44,721 nt of DNA from Thermoplasmatota archaeon (GTDB lineage Archaea > Thermoplasmatota > Penumbrarchaeia > Penumbrarchaeales > Penumbrarchaeaceae), in contig JAFGLL010000093.1 of the NCBI GenBank assembly GCA_016928095.1, positions 1-44,721 on the forward strand, in the 5' to 3' direction. Numbering within the stretch: the stretch's first letter is position 1; every line of letters begins with the position of its first letter. Shown here in pieces: positions 34,548 to 43,711 of this stretch. The notes under the pieces are model-generated. The model was not told the origin of the DNA, searched no databases, and worked only from the letters and a program-made list of their open reading frames with translations. The position numbers and the translations under genes are program-made.

Positions 34548-37301
34548 TTGTCATTCGGAAAGTCTAAATGGGACTTGATCACGGTTCCGGTGGTCCTGAT
34601 CCTGATCATCGGGTGTTTTATGAAAGCCAGGACAGCGGAGCCCTCCACCAGAGCAGAACCGAACGATACCATCGATGAGGCCGAGGACCTCTATTTCGAT
34701 ACGAATCCCGTCCCCGGCTATCTTGATGCTACCGATACCGATGACTGGTATCATCTCCTTGACCTTGTCGGCGATACGGAGAACGACCAGCTGGATGCTC
34801 AGGAATACTCCATCGGATTGAAGAGGACAGCAGGTGCGAACGTTAAAGGGACCCTCATGGAGCCGAACGGGCTAATCATGGGGGAGATATATTCTGACGG
34901 GTCCCTGGAGGAGCTTATCTTCATAGTCCCAAGGGACGGAGATTATTACCTCTGGGTGACCAGCGATCCCAGGGGGAGCAGCTCATCCTACGAGATCTAC
35001 CAGGGAGGCACGAAAGAGGTGGACAATCGTCCTTACGATAAGAACAATGTTCCACCTGGAATAGGCCTCTCTGAGTCGGTCAACGTGGCGAACTACCTCC
35101 ACCCTTCCAAGGATGTCGTGGATTATTATCATATCTCGGTGCCTCCCGATAGGGCCCTGGAAGCGAAGCTGGCGTTCCAGGGGGACCTGACGTTCAAGCT
35201 CCAGGTACTTAACGAGACATTCTTCCTTTTCGATGAGATGGGGAATGGGGGGTCCTACATATTCAAGAACGATGGAGGATCGGCCGTGGAGATCGTGCTC
35301 AGGGTCTATGTCTCCCTTTCCACAAGGGGGAGCTATCCGGCATCGACAAAGCCCTACAATCTGGAGATAGTGTTGTGGTCATACCTTACCATGCCTGTCG
35401 TAGATCCGTCAGACCCATGGACAATGGCAAGGACGAGCGAAGACCAGCCCCTGTTCCCGAACATCAATCTCACAAGGCATTTCTATGAGCCGAACGGTGA
35501 CGAGATCGAATTCGAACTTGTGGGTGTACCGGAGAACCTGGATACACAGTTCATCTACACAAAGAACCTTGCCAAAAAGGTGATAGCCGTCGAGATGAGC
35601 GTTATTCCGGATACGGATTGGTACGGTGACGAGGTGCTCACATTCCGCTGCAGCGACCGTGATGGCAATATAACGGACAGTATAACGGTCAATGTCACAT
35701 CGGTCAACGATCTTCCTTATGTTGAAAGGATCGGCTCGGCGGAGTACAAAGGTGGTACCTTCTACATGTACGCATACGAGGATGAGATAAAGGTATACAA
35801 TGTGACCTACCATGATGACGACGACCCGATATCAAAGGTCTTCTTCACCTCGAACGAGACACTGGATCTCCTCAAAGTGGACCCTAAAAATGGTACGATG
35901 ACCATAGAAGCAGTCCAGGAGGATGTGGGGGATTACACATTCGCTCTGCAGATGTCGGACACCCACGACATTGTGATGATAGACATTCACCTCAGGATAG
36001 AAGCGGTCAATGAGAGACCCCCGACCCCCCAGATCGTTGTTACCGGGGTAAACCCGGGATCCATACTACCGGGTGAAGAGGTCCTTGTGGAGGCCGTGGT
36101 CGGCCCTGATCCGGACGGTGACGCTCTGGGTTTCACCTGGGAGTGGGGGGACGGTGCTACAAGTATTGGTCGAACCTCATCGCATCTATATGCAGAGGGA
36201 ATATTCGGAAACCGTACAGTTAGACTTACTGTCTCCGATGGCACTCTCACGAGCACGGCCAGTGTGATCATCTTCCTGGAGAGGTCCGAGGACCTTTCAA
36301 TGGGTGACCTCTTCAGGAGTTTTCAGGAGGTGCCGGGAGATGTGGTGAAGTTCGGTGAAAGCTGGAGGTTGAACTATCCCGAAGATGAAAGAAAGTTCAA
36401 GGTGGAAAAGGTGGAGGAAGCGGGTGTGGATATCACATCACTTATCTGTCAGAGAAGGGGGGACAACCTGGAGGTGACCCTGAGCGTCAAGGATTCCATC
36501 CAGATCGACGGTAGCTTCAGGTACAGACTTTACGTTCTCAGACCGGGATATTCGGAGATCGCCGTTGATTTTCAGAACCTCACCAACTGGGTACAGATCC
36601 CGGATAGACGACCTCTGGATGCTGAAATGATCGCCTACAGGGAGTACCTGGGTGATCCTGTTCTCCACAATACCAGCACAGGTTTTATCACCAATCAGCA
36701 TTCCCTTGTATGGCTGATACCATTTGCAGAACTGGTAGATGGAGGATTGACCTTGCCCATCGATCCCGCGAATTTCTCACTGTTCGTCCAATCGGAGCAT
36801 GTACTCGAATACGGCGAGTCCAAGGGTATTGCCGAGAGGTATGTGATGTCCGATACCGCAGGAGAGGGAGCGATCGTGGTAGGTACTATCGGGTCTGATG
36901 GTTCAACCGGGGGGGGTGGCGGATCGAACCTGGATGACATCCCCACATCCACCAAGATCGGTGTCGTGCTGACCCTGCTGGTCCTGTTGGTCCTGATCGG
37001 TTTTGCTTCACTCTATTTCGTGAGGAAGCAGACTAAGGAGAAAAAAAGGGAAGAGGCAGAGTTCATCGAGCATGTCAGGAAGATGCGGGAGGATGGCAAG
37101 AACCTCTTTGGAAAGGAGGTCGAGGATGATGGAAAAAAGCAGGTATCCTACGAGGACCTCTACGGATCATCTCCTCCCGAGGGTCACGATGTGAAAGGGT
37201 CCGGTGTACCCTTGTCCACACTACCAAAAGCAGGTTTGGGTCAGCCTATGGGGGGAGATGCTCATATTATTGAGCACAGAGTGAGCACCAAGGACAGTTA
37301 G
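34548..37301 (+). CDS. Secreted multi-domain protein with PPC-like and PKD modules
   Basis: The start is probably the TTG at 34548, preceded by GGGTGAT and a TATTTATA element at 34501; earlier frame would read through the terminator. The product of about 917 residues has a signal segment (LITVPVVLILIIGCFM), then two PPC-like (bacterial pre-peptidase C-terminal) domains (AEPNDTIDEAEDLYF, DTDDWYHLLDL and a second copy near KDVVDYYHISVPP). Cadherin-like beta modules lead to a PKD domain marked GPDPDGDALGFTWEWGDG. A C-terminal helix (VVLTLLVLLVLIGFASLYFV) anchors it, followed by about 95 charged cytoplasmic residues. PPC and PKD domains commonly sit in secreted hydrolases and adhesins; no protease domain is visible, so binding is more likely. 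Confidence 0.8.
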   Translation: MSFGKSKWDLITVPVVLILIIGCFMKARTAEPSTRAEPNDTIDEAEDLYFDTNPVPGYLDATDTDDWYHLLDLVGDTENDQLDAQEYSIGLKRTAGANVKGTLMEPNGLIMGEIYSDGSLEELIFIVPRDGDYYLWVTSDPRGSSSSYEIYQGGTKEVDNRPYDKNNVPPGIGLSESVNVANYLHPSKDVVDYYHISVPPDRALEAKLAFQGDLTFKLQVLNETFFLFDEMGNGGSYIFKNDGGSAVEIVLRVYVSLSTRGSYPASTKPYNLEIVLWSYLTMPVVDPSDPWTMARTSEDQPLFPNINLTRHFYEPNGDEIEFELVGVPENLDTQFIYTKNLAKKVIAVEMSVIPDTDWYGDEVLTFRCSDRDGNITDSITVNVTSVNDLPYVERIGSAEYKGGTFYMYAYEDEIKVYNVTYHDDDDPISKVFFTSNETLDLLKVDPKNGTMTIEAVQEDVGDYTFALQMSDTHDIVMIDIHLRIEAVNERPPTPQIVVTGVNPGSILPGEEVLVEAVVGPDPDGDALGFTWEWGDGATSIGRTSSHLYAEGIFGNRTVRLTVSDGTLTSTASVIIFLERSEDLSMGDLFRSFQEVPGDVVKFGESWRLNYPEDERKFKVEKVEEAGVDITSLICQRRGDNLEVTLSVKDSIQIDGSFRYRLYVLRPGYSEIAVDFQNLTNWVQIPDRRPLDAEMIAYREYLGDPVLHNTSTGFITNQHSLVWLIPFAELVDGGLTLPIDPANFSLFVQSEHVLEYGESKGIAERYVMSDTAGEGAIVVGTIGSDGSTGGGGGSNLDDIPTSTKIGVVLTLLVLLVLIGFASLYFVRKQTKEKKREEAEFIEHVRKMREDGKNLFGKEVEDDGKKQVSYEDLYGSSPPEGHDVKGSGVPLSTLPKAGLGQPMGGDAHIIEHRVSTKDS

Positions 37302-37421
37302 GTGATAATTCCCAAAAAGAACATTCAAATCATAACATAAATATGAAAGAAGAAGTATGACATGTATTGTACGGTCCATAGAAACCATTAATTACTTCAG
37401 GTAGAAGGCTGGGGGGTCAAG

Positions 37422-40379
37422 ATGAGCCAGGACGATAGGTCAGTGAATTTCCAACGGATCGCAGAGTTCAAGGAGCGTATAGAAGAACTGGCAAAGAAGG
37501 GCGTTGATACATCCCGCCTATCGGAGATCCTGGACAACCTTGGATCGACATTGAGCAGTGTGAAGGATGAGGAGAAGATAGAGACAGCCCTCGAGAAGTA
37601 CGATATACTGCTTTTAAAGATCGAGAGTAAGAATAAAAATGCGATAAAGAAGACCAGGACCAATCGGACCGCGGATGAGGCCCGGCAACCTGCAAGCGTT
37701 GAGCCCGAAAAGAAGCTCATGGAGCCAAAGGAGCCCTCGGCCCCGAAAGCTGATGAGGCCATACCAGCCGCACCTGCGGGAGAGGAGGCTTCCTCCGATG
37801 TGAAGGTAGTGGGCTTGGTCTCCGTTGAGGAACCCGGGCCGCCTGGCGGACCCTCCTCGACCTTTGACCTTGAACGGGCTGACGAGGAGACCAGAAGGAT
37901 CGATGAGATGGCACATGATATCCTGGAGATGGGTGGTGACATATCACCGATACAACCCCACATGGATATGATGAAAAAGGCCAGGGCCAAGGAGGACGAG
38001 GGGGTCTTCACCTCTTACCTTGGGACATCCCGTGATTGGATGGAAAAATACCTGTTCTCGCTTTTAAAGGCGGAAATCGAGAGCACCACCGGCACCATCA
38101 ATGTTTTGATGGAGGATTTCAACAGGGTGGGAGGATCAGAGAGGGTCCATGACCTCGGGACGGAATTATCAGAGTGCCTGGAGGAGCAAAAGGATTTAGA
38201 CCTTGAAGGGTTGAAAGGTGTCCGTTCAAGCTTGATCTTGATCCTTGAAAAAATGCAGGAAGCTCACAAAAAGCTGACCGAGGACCTGACCCGTGATATC
38301 AATAGTTCCATATCCGATGTTGAGACCATGATCCAGGAGATCTCGGTCGAGGTGGATACATCCTCCCTGAGGGAAGAGCTGGAGGAGGTCAGAGGTTTAC
38401 TCTTCAACGGACAGATCATCGAGGCAAAGATCAAGAGCATGGAGCTAGTGGAAAGGGGAGATGCGGAGAGGTCGGGCAAGGAGACAGGGAAACTGGAATC
38501 ACTTCTTCTTTCCATCGGCCCCCTGCTACTGGAGATCGAGACCTCCCTGGGATCAGGATCAAGGGTTTTTCAGGACCTGAAGGAGGAGGAGGGGTCCATA
38601 ATCGAACTTGCCAGGACGGACCCCGACAAAGCACTGAGGTCCATGGAAACCTTCCTGGACAGGGTATCTCAAGAGGCGGCCAATATCGAGGAAGAGGCCA
38701 TCAAGGGCACCCGGAGCAGGATATCGCAGATCAGGAGCGAGGCAGGTGAATTGGTGGATAACATCGATATCTCTCCGATCCTCCATATCCTTGAGAAAGC
38801 CGACGATATGGTTCTGGATGGGGACACGGAGGGCGCTGAGAGGATGGTGGAGAAAGCGGAGGTGGCATTAACAAGGTTGAAGGAGAGGAATGGTTACGAG
38901 ATCGCCTCCAACAGGATAGAGGAGATCAAGGAACAGATGTCAATGATGGAGAAGAAAGGGTTCGACATCACACCGCTCGAGGGTCCTCTCCGGGAAGCTT
39001 CGGGATCGCTGGAGGAGCGTGATCTGGAACTCTTCGAGAAACATCTACTCATCGTCGAGCAGAGGCTTGTCCACATAAGCAACGAGGAGCTTAAAGTGGA
39101 CTACCAGAAGAAGCTTATCAAGATCATGAACCATATGAAGGAGCTTCGTGGGGAAGGGCATGAGATCGGAGCGTTCGAAACCCAACTCGAGAAGATGAAA
39201 GCCCTTTATCTGGACCGCAAGTACGAGGAAGCCGTGAAGGCTGCTCAAGAGCTCCTGGAAGTGATCGGGAGCCGACGATTGTACAAGGTCATCAACCAGA
39301 GGAAGCAGATGGTCGAGGAAGCAATAAGAGAGGCCGACGGACTTCTTGTGAATATAATATCCCCGGCGGAAAAACTGGAAAAAGCTTCGAGGCTCATATG
39401 CTCAAATGAGCATCAGAAAGCACTTGACCTTCTCATAGAGGCACAGGTCGAACTGGAAGAAAAGATGACCAGGAGGACGTTCTCCCTCATCGAGACGGAG
39501 ATCCGCGACCTGGCCGAAAAATGCTCCACGCATGAAATGGATGTGGGAAACGTGGAGGAGATGATATCTTCTGCATATTCCCTTGCCGACGAGGGGAATT
39601 TGAAAGAAGGACTGGACCTCCTGAACGGTTTCCGGGAATCACTTTCTTCCAAGGCAGCCGATCTCAAGGTCAATGAAATGATGGAACAAATGACCGAACT
39701 CATCAGGCAGGGCAGGTCCCTGGGCATGGAGGTTTCCCAGTACAAGACCATACTGACCAAGGCCAACGTACTGATGAGTGCAGGTGATGTCGAAGGTACC
39801 AACGAGCTGCTCTCCCGTGTGATCGAGAACTTCTCCTCGAAGGTCTCGGAAAGGAGGGTGCTCAGGACCAGACTGGACAAGCTCAGAGGCAACCTGCTGG
39901 CGCAGAAAGGGAAACTCTCCCGGCTCGAGAGGTCGGGGATGCCGGTAGCCAGCTTCAACGAAAGGGTCAGAAGGATCGGTGCAATGATAGACGACCTTGA
40001 CCACCAGAATGCGGAGAAGGAACTTTTTAAGCTGGACCGGGAGATCAACGAGCTTCTTACAAGGTCCCCGGACCAGCTGAAGAAGGAAATGGTGGCCACC
40101 ATCATGGACGAGAATGAACCAAGACCCTCCAACGTTGATCAGATGGCAACGTTCGACCAGAGCAGGAAGGAAGCGGTCTCCGAGGCTGACAGGGCCCGGA
40201 CCGAGCTCTTCACGCTCATCCCCAAGATCAAGGTCGAGATCATGAGGCTGCATTCCAAGGGCAGGGATACGGATGAATATAGAAAGGATATCGAGAAGGT
40301 CCAGAACCTTGTCATCCAGAAGCAGTACATTAAGGCGTTCGAGCTCGCCAAGGACTGCCATAACAGGATGACCCTGTAA
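37422..40379 (+). CDS. Large soluble helical repeat protein
   Basis: This 985-residue protein is cytoplasmic by composition, without signal or membrane segments. It is almost wholly helical and rich in Glu, Lys, Leu and Arg. About ten copies of a loose motif recur: I-x2-L-x3-G-hydrophobic-Asp/Glu-hydrophobic-Ser/Thr, then L-x2-A, then a D/E-x-A turn and L-x2-L (for example near residues 27, 171, 308, 446, 513, 579, 705, 768, 838 and 947). The spacing between neighbours in the well-kept part is 63-70 residues, suggesting helical hairpins like TPR or spectrin-type repeats. Residues about 75-150 are Pro/Ala/Glu rich and probably disordered. Function unknown; a scaffold or cytoskeletal role is possible. 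The ATG at 37422 is preceded by GGGGGTC. Confidence 0.8.
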   Translation: MSQDDRSVNFQRIAEFKERIEELAKKGVDTSRLSEILDNLGSTLSSVKDEEKIETALEKYDILLLKIESKNKNAIKKTRTNRTADEARQPASVEPEKKLMEPKEPSAPKADEAIPAAPAGEEASSDVKVVGLVSVEEPGPPGGPSSTFDLERADEETRRIDEMAHDILEMGGDISPIQPHMDMMKKARAKEDEGVFTSYLGTSRDWMEKYLFSLLKAEIESTTGTINVLMEDFNRVGGSERVHDLGTELSECLEEQKDLDLEGLKGVRSSLILILEKMQEAHKKLTEDLTRDINSSISDVETMIQEISVEVDTSSLREELEEVRGLLFNGQIIEAKIKSMELVERGDAERSGKETGKLESLLLSIGPLLLEIETSLGSGSRVFQDLKEEEGSIIELARTDPDKALRSMETFLDRVSQEAANIEEEAIKGTRSRISQIRSEAGELVDNIDISPILHILEKADDMVLDGDTEGAERMVEKAEVALTRLKERNGYEIASNRIEEIKEQMSMMEKKGFDITPLEGPLREASGSLEERDLELFEKHLLIVEQRLVHISNEELKVDYQKKLIKIMNHMKELRGEGHEIGAFETQLEKMKALYLDRKYEEAVKAAQELLEVIGSRRLYKVINQRKQMVEEAIREADGLLVNIISPAEKLEKASRLICSNEHQKALDLLIEAQVELEEKMTRRTFSLIETEIRDLAEKCSTHEMDVGNVEEMISSAYSLADEGNLKEGLDLLNGFRESLSSKAADLKVNEMMEQMTELIRQGRSLGMEVSQYKTILTKANVLMSAGDVEGTNELLSRVIENFSSKVSERRVLRTRLDKLRGNLLAQKGKLSRLERSGMPVASFNERVRRIGAMIDDLDHQNAEKELFKLDREINELLTRSPDQLKKEMVATIMDENEPRPSNVDQMATFDQSRKEAVSEADRARTELFTLIPKIKVEIMRLHSKGRDTDEYRKDIEKVQNLVIQKQYIKAFELAKDCHNRMTL

Positions 40380-40446
40380 TGAGATATCGGTCATGCATCC
40401 GTTCGAATTGACGGTTGGAACCGGATCCTCCGAGGATCATGCCCCA

Positions 40447-41805
40447 CTACCATATCATGGTTATGACAGGAAGTAGAAGAACACCCATGGCGTGGGACCT
40501 TCTTATCCCTGTCAACGGTGCTATCATACCGAGCGATGTGGATACCGAAAGCACCAGAAGACCGAGGGGTCCCGTGAAGGCAAGGACCATCACCGCTATC
40601 AGTATGATTATACTGATGGCCACCTTGCTGTAGGGAAGCCGGGGCATAATATTGGCGAGCCTTGATCCGAGCTTGAGGGTCAGGAAGAAACCCAGACACG
40701 AGGCAAGGAGGGCCGCAAGCAGCAGAAGGGATAGTTCCGAAGGAGGGAGCATACCACTCCATTCCCTCACGTTCACGAGCTCATTCACAACGATGGCCGC
40801 CCCCGATCGAGGTCTCAGGATGAGGAAGAGTGCTCCCAGAACGAAGAACGAGTTAGCAGTGTTTATCGCGGAGAGGGTCAGGATTACCGAGCTTGGTTTT
40901 GGTTCCTTTCGGAATATCATTGCGATCACTGTGGCAACACCTCCGCTCATCCCTGGTAGAAAACCCACAATGGAACCTGCGATGGAGCCAGAGGCGATCG
41001 AGGATACAGCTTCTCCAGGGTCCACGAACTGCTTCTCTATCCTCTGCAACGGAACGGTGGCCCCCCCCCTCAGAGATTCGAGGAGGGTGGATGTTCCGAA
41101 CAGCCCGGAAAGGAGGGGAAAGAGGGAGGTAGCCGGAAGCCCGAGGGGTGAGGTCAATTGGAGATCGAGGGCAACGAGCCCCAGGAGACCCGCTGTCAGG
41201 AAGAGAAAGAATGCCCCCAGAACCCCTAATGTGGATGAGAACCTGCCTTCCGACCACTTGAGCTTCCCGTCCTCTGTTCTGGAAGGAATATAAGGGACCT
41301 TCTTGCTCTCGGTCACCAGCATCAGGACGACAACACCGATCAGGACCCAGACCATGACCTGCTTCAGAAGCTGGTATCCGTTGATGGGGTCTTTCACAAG
41401 CAGGCTGTAAGGTATCAAAAGGAGTGTCCCGGCAACGATGGCCCCGAAGGAACCGACCGCCGATAGGAAGATCGCGCTGTAACCGTTCCCTTCCAGGAGC
41501 ATACCATGGGCGGGAAGGACCGAGAGAGCCGTCTCAGCCTCCGGGGCCCCGAGGAACGTCGAGGGAATGAAATCCAGGAAAGTATGGGCCATCGATGTGG
41601 CCACTATGGCGGAAGCGACCAGGAGCATGGTTTCGGTGGTGGAGAGACCAGTGAGGTCCTGAAGGACCGAGGAGATCATCGGGCACATCCCAAGCAGGAT
41701 GATGGCCACGTTGTTGACATGTACTCCCGGGATCAGGCCTGTAAGGACCCCGAAACAGGTCCCGGCTATAGCCCCGAGAAGGACGAGCAAGATCAGATCG
41801 ATCAT
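40447..41805 (-). CDS. TctA-family tripartite tricarboxylate transporter permease
   Basis: This 452-residue integral membrane protein has about 10-12 helices and the two signature stretches of the TctA family (PF01970 type): GVLTGLIPGVHVNN near residues 19-32 and GSIVGFLPGMSGGVATV in the middle. The conserved FIPSTFLGAPEAETAL and the Gly-Pro rich PLGLPATSLF are also seen. Bacterial TctA forms a citrate-type uptake system with TctB and a periplasmic binding protein TctC; neither is visible here, and many archaeal members stand alone. The ATG overlaps the stop of the upstream OB-fold gene by ATGA (41802-41805), so translation is coupled. The substrate is unknown. Confidence 0.85.
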   Translation of the reverse strand: MIDLILLVLLGAIAGTCFGVLTGLIPGVHVNNVAIILLGMCPMISSVLQDLTGLSTTETMLLVASAIVATSMAHTFLDFIPSTFLGAPEAETALSVLPAHGMLLEGNGYSAIFLSAVGSFGAIVAGTLLLIPYSLLVKDPINGYQLLKQVMVWVLIGVVVLMLVTESKKVPYIPSRTEDGKLKWSEGRFSSTLGVLGAFFLFLTAGLLGLVALDLQLTSPLGLPATSLFPLLSGLFGTSTLLESLRGGATVPLQRIEKQFVDPGEAVSSIASGSIAGSIVGFLPGMSGGVATVIAMIFRKEPKPSSVILTLSAINTANSFFVLGALFLILRPRSGAAIVVNELVNVREWSGMLPPSELSLLLLAALLASCLGFFLTLKLGSRLANIMPRLPYSKVAISIIILIAVMVLAFTGPLGLLVLSVSTSLGMIAPLTGIRRSHAMGVLLLPVITMIW

Positions 41806-43001
41806 TGTGTGACCGCCTCCGATTCAAGGAATAGGGTGTTCAATACCTGGTCATAAAGAAGCTTCCCGGTCACCTCCGTATCGCAGTACCCCATCGGACC
41901 GGTATAGTTCCTGATCTCGAGAGAGACCCCATCCTGCATGATACGGGTAGTGTTCACGAAAACCTCTACGGTGCCGGATACCACCACCCGGCAGTCAACG
42001 AAATCCAGTAGACCCCATTCCATTGAACCGAGGTTTAGCCTCCAAGGGCCGTGTACATCGAGTATCTCGAGGTTTTCCGCGACCAGCTCGAGCCTCATAC
42101 CTTTTACATCCCAGGAGAAGGAGCAGTTGAAAAGCCGGACGAGGTCACCTCTATAAAGGTCGGGTCTGGACTGCGGAAGCCTGACCCTGACGGATATATC
42201 CCCTCCCTCGACCATCTCCGAGATATAGAGGGTATTTCCTCCCGGAGGGTATCTGATATATCCTTCGAGCGTGACCGGTTGAAGAGGCGCTGCAGAGGGA
42301 GAGGCCTCCATCTCGTTCACCAGCCAGAGAAGGCTCGTTGTAAGGGTTTCAGCCCGGGAGAGAAGGTCAAAGCTCCGGTCACCATATGTGATCGCAGATC
42401 GTGGTCCTGTGAAGAAAGCCGTCACGTTAAGTATATCTCCCGGCCTTGGATCGTAATCGATCCTGTTCATGGCCAGGACCACCGGTCTCTCCGTCGATCC
42501 CCCCTCTCCAAGGGGGATGATAACGACCTCCTGGTCCATCCAGCCGATATGGACCGAGGACTGCACCACTGCTGTAAGGTAATTCGTCTTCCCCCATACA
42601 GTATCCCCCTCGAACTTCTGGACGGATGAGCTCTCCTCGATCTGGAAGTCCTCCGCCTTCTGAGCGGTGAGCACAGGGTCCCCTCCGATCATTGTTATCT
42701 CGCCCTCTATGGAGATAAGCGTACCGGGTTCGAGGTCAGGCCTACCATTTTCGATGAATATCTCCATTGTGGTGTTCTCTTCCATCACCAGGCACCAGGA
42801 GGATCCAGAGGCGGAGGATGCAATCCCTATCACCCGACCTTCGACCTCCACCCTTTCTCCCGAATGGTCGACCGCTTCCCACAGATGTATCCTTTCCACC
42901 TCGGTAACTGCCGCAATGATACCAAGCGCTATCATGCCTGCCAATGAGAAAATTACAACAATGATCCTGACCCATCGCTCGCTGAGCTTTGGCAACGCCA
43001 T
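41802..43001 (-). CDS. Membrane-anchored protein with repeated OB-like domains
   Basis: The protein is about 399 residues from an ATG at 43001 (GAGGGTGA upstream; a GTG at 43007 is possible). One hydrophobic helix, about 11-32 (IIVVIFSLAGMIALGIIAAV), anchors it with the bulk outside. The exterior contains four beta-rich segments that each look like an OB-fold: about 47-113 (VEVEGRVIGIASS to LISIEGEITMI), about 140-215, about 235-320 (VTLEGYIRYPPGG), and about 335-397 (CRVVVSGTVEVFV to EVTGKLLYDQ). OB-folds often bind nucleic acid or sugars, but the position outside the cell favours another ligand. Its stop overlaps the TctA-family start, so the two products are probably used together, perhaps as a substitute for a binding protein. 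Confidence 0.7.
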   Translation of the reverse strand: MALPKLSERWVRIIVVIFSLAGMIALGIIAAVTEVERIHLWEAVDHSGERVEVEGRVIGIASSASGSSWCLVMEENTTMEIFIENGRPDLEPGTLISIEGEITMIGGDPVLTAQKAEDFQIEESSSVQKFEGDTVWGKTNYLTAVVQSSVHIGWMDQEVVIIPLGEGGSTERPVVLAMNRIDYDPRPGDILNVTAFFTGPRSAITYGDRSFDLLSRAETLTTSLLWLVNEMEASPSAAPLQPVTLEGYIRYPPGGNTLYISEMVEGGDISVRVRLPQSRPDLYRGDLVRLFNCSFSWDVKGMRLELVAENLEILDVHGPWRLNLGSMEWGLLDFVDCRVVVSGTVEVFVNTTRIMQDGVSLEIRNYTGPMGYCDTEVTGKLLYDQVLNTLFLESEAVTQ

Positions 43002-43094
43002 TTGCACTCACCCTCGTGTATATGAGTCGAACAAGGGTTTTTAAAGTTAGTTGGGGCATTCACACCAGCTGAGAACAAGGGGAATTTTAATTAG

Positions 43095-43622
43095 GTGAAA
43101 AAGTCATGTAGTTGGGTCGAATACTGTAAAATTGACAGGGATAGAGTCCTTATGGTACTGAAGGAAGACCTTTTGGGAAAATCTGCTATTGTCGAATTTT
43201 TCGGGGGAAAGGCCGATGTGGTCTCCCGGTGCGTTCTAGCAACTGCGATCCAGCGTTCCTTCAAGAAGAAGAACCAGGAGGGCTCTCTCGAGGTGGGTGT
43301 GGCAGAAGAGATGGCGGAGCACGTGTTGAACTTCTTCGGGTACGGGGAGCGCATCATCGATAACATGCTCAAGACCGATGACCGTGACATATTCTACATG
43401 TTGGAGGACCTGGGGATCCTCAAGACGGAGAGGGAAGAGACGACGCTTTACGACGGACGGGAGTGGAGGATCAACTACTGGACGTTGAAGAAGAAGTATA
43501 TCGCCGACCTTACCGAGGGTTTTCTTCGCCCCGGCGGTCCAGATATGGCATCTGCCCTCTCCATCATCGACGAAAAAGAGGTTTACGCCGAGCTTCCCGA
43601 CGATATGTGGGACCGGAACTGA
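43095..43622 (+). CDS. Conserved-looking small protein, winged-helix-like
   Basis: This 175-residue protein has no signal or membrane helix. A helical N-terminal half (SAIVEFFGGKADVVSRCVLAT) leads to a compact pattern ending in DIFYMLEDLGILKTEREETT, which resembles a winged helix. REWRINYWTLKKKYI adds a strand and helix. It looks like the archaeal DUF6015-type proteins in layout, a tentative assignment from memory. The GTG at 43095 follows TAGG; an ATG at 43152 would drop 19 residues. The gene diverges from the OB-fold gene across an 87 bp spacer, with a TTTAAAAAC element that could serve the minus strand. A DNA-binding role is inferred only. Confidence 0.6.
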   Translation: MKKSCSWVEYCKIDRDRVLMVLKEDLLGKSAIVEFFGGKADVVSRCVLATAIQRSFKKKNQEGSLEVGVAEEMAEHVLNFFGYGERIIDNMLKTDDRDIFYMLEDLGILKTEREETTLYDGREWRINYWTLKKKYIADLTEGFLRPGGPDMASALSIIDEKEVYAELPDDMWDRN

Positions 43623-43711
43623 AAAACCCGTGTATCCCGTCTATTTATGCATAAATCTTATAAGTATGTATCCTGTCGGAGTGCTGCAACCCGTGCAGGA
43701 GTGAGAATTCC

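Noticed and set aside
39413-40132. Minus-strand frame of 239 codons opposite the helical repeat protein
   Set aside because: Its Ser-rich sequence is typical of antisense to Glu/Lys/Arg-rich coding sequence.
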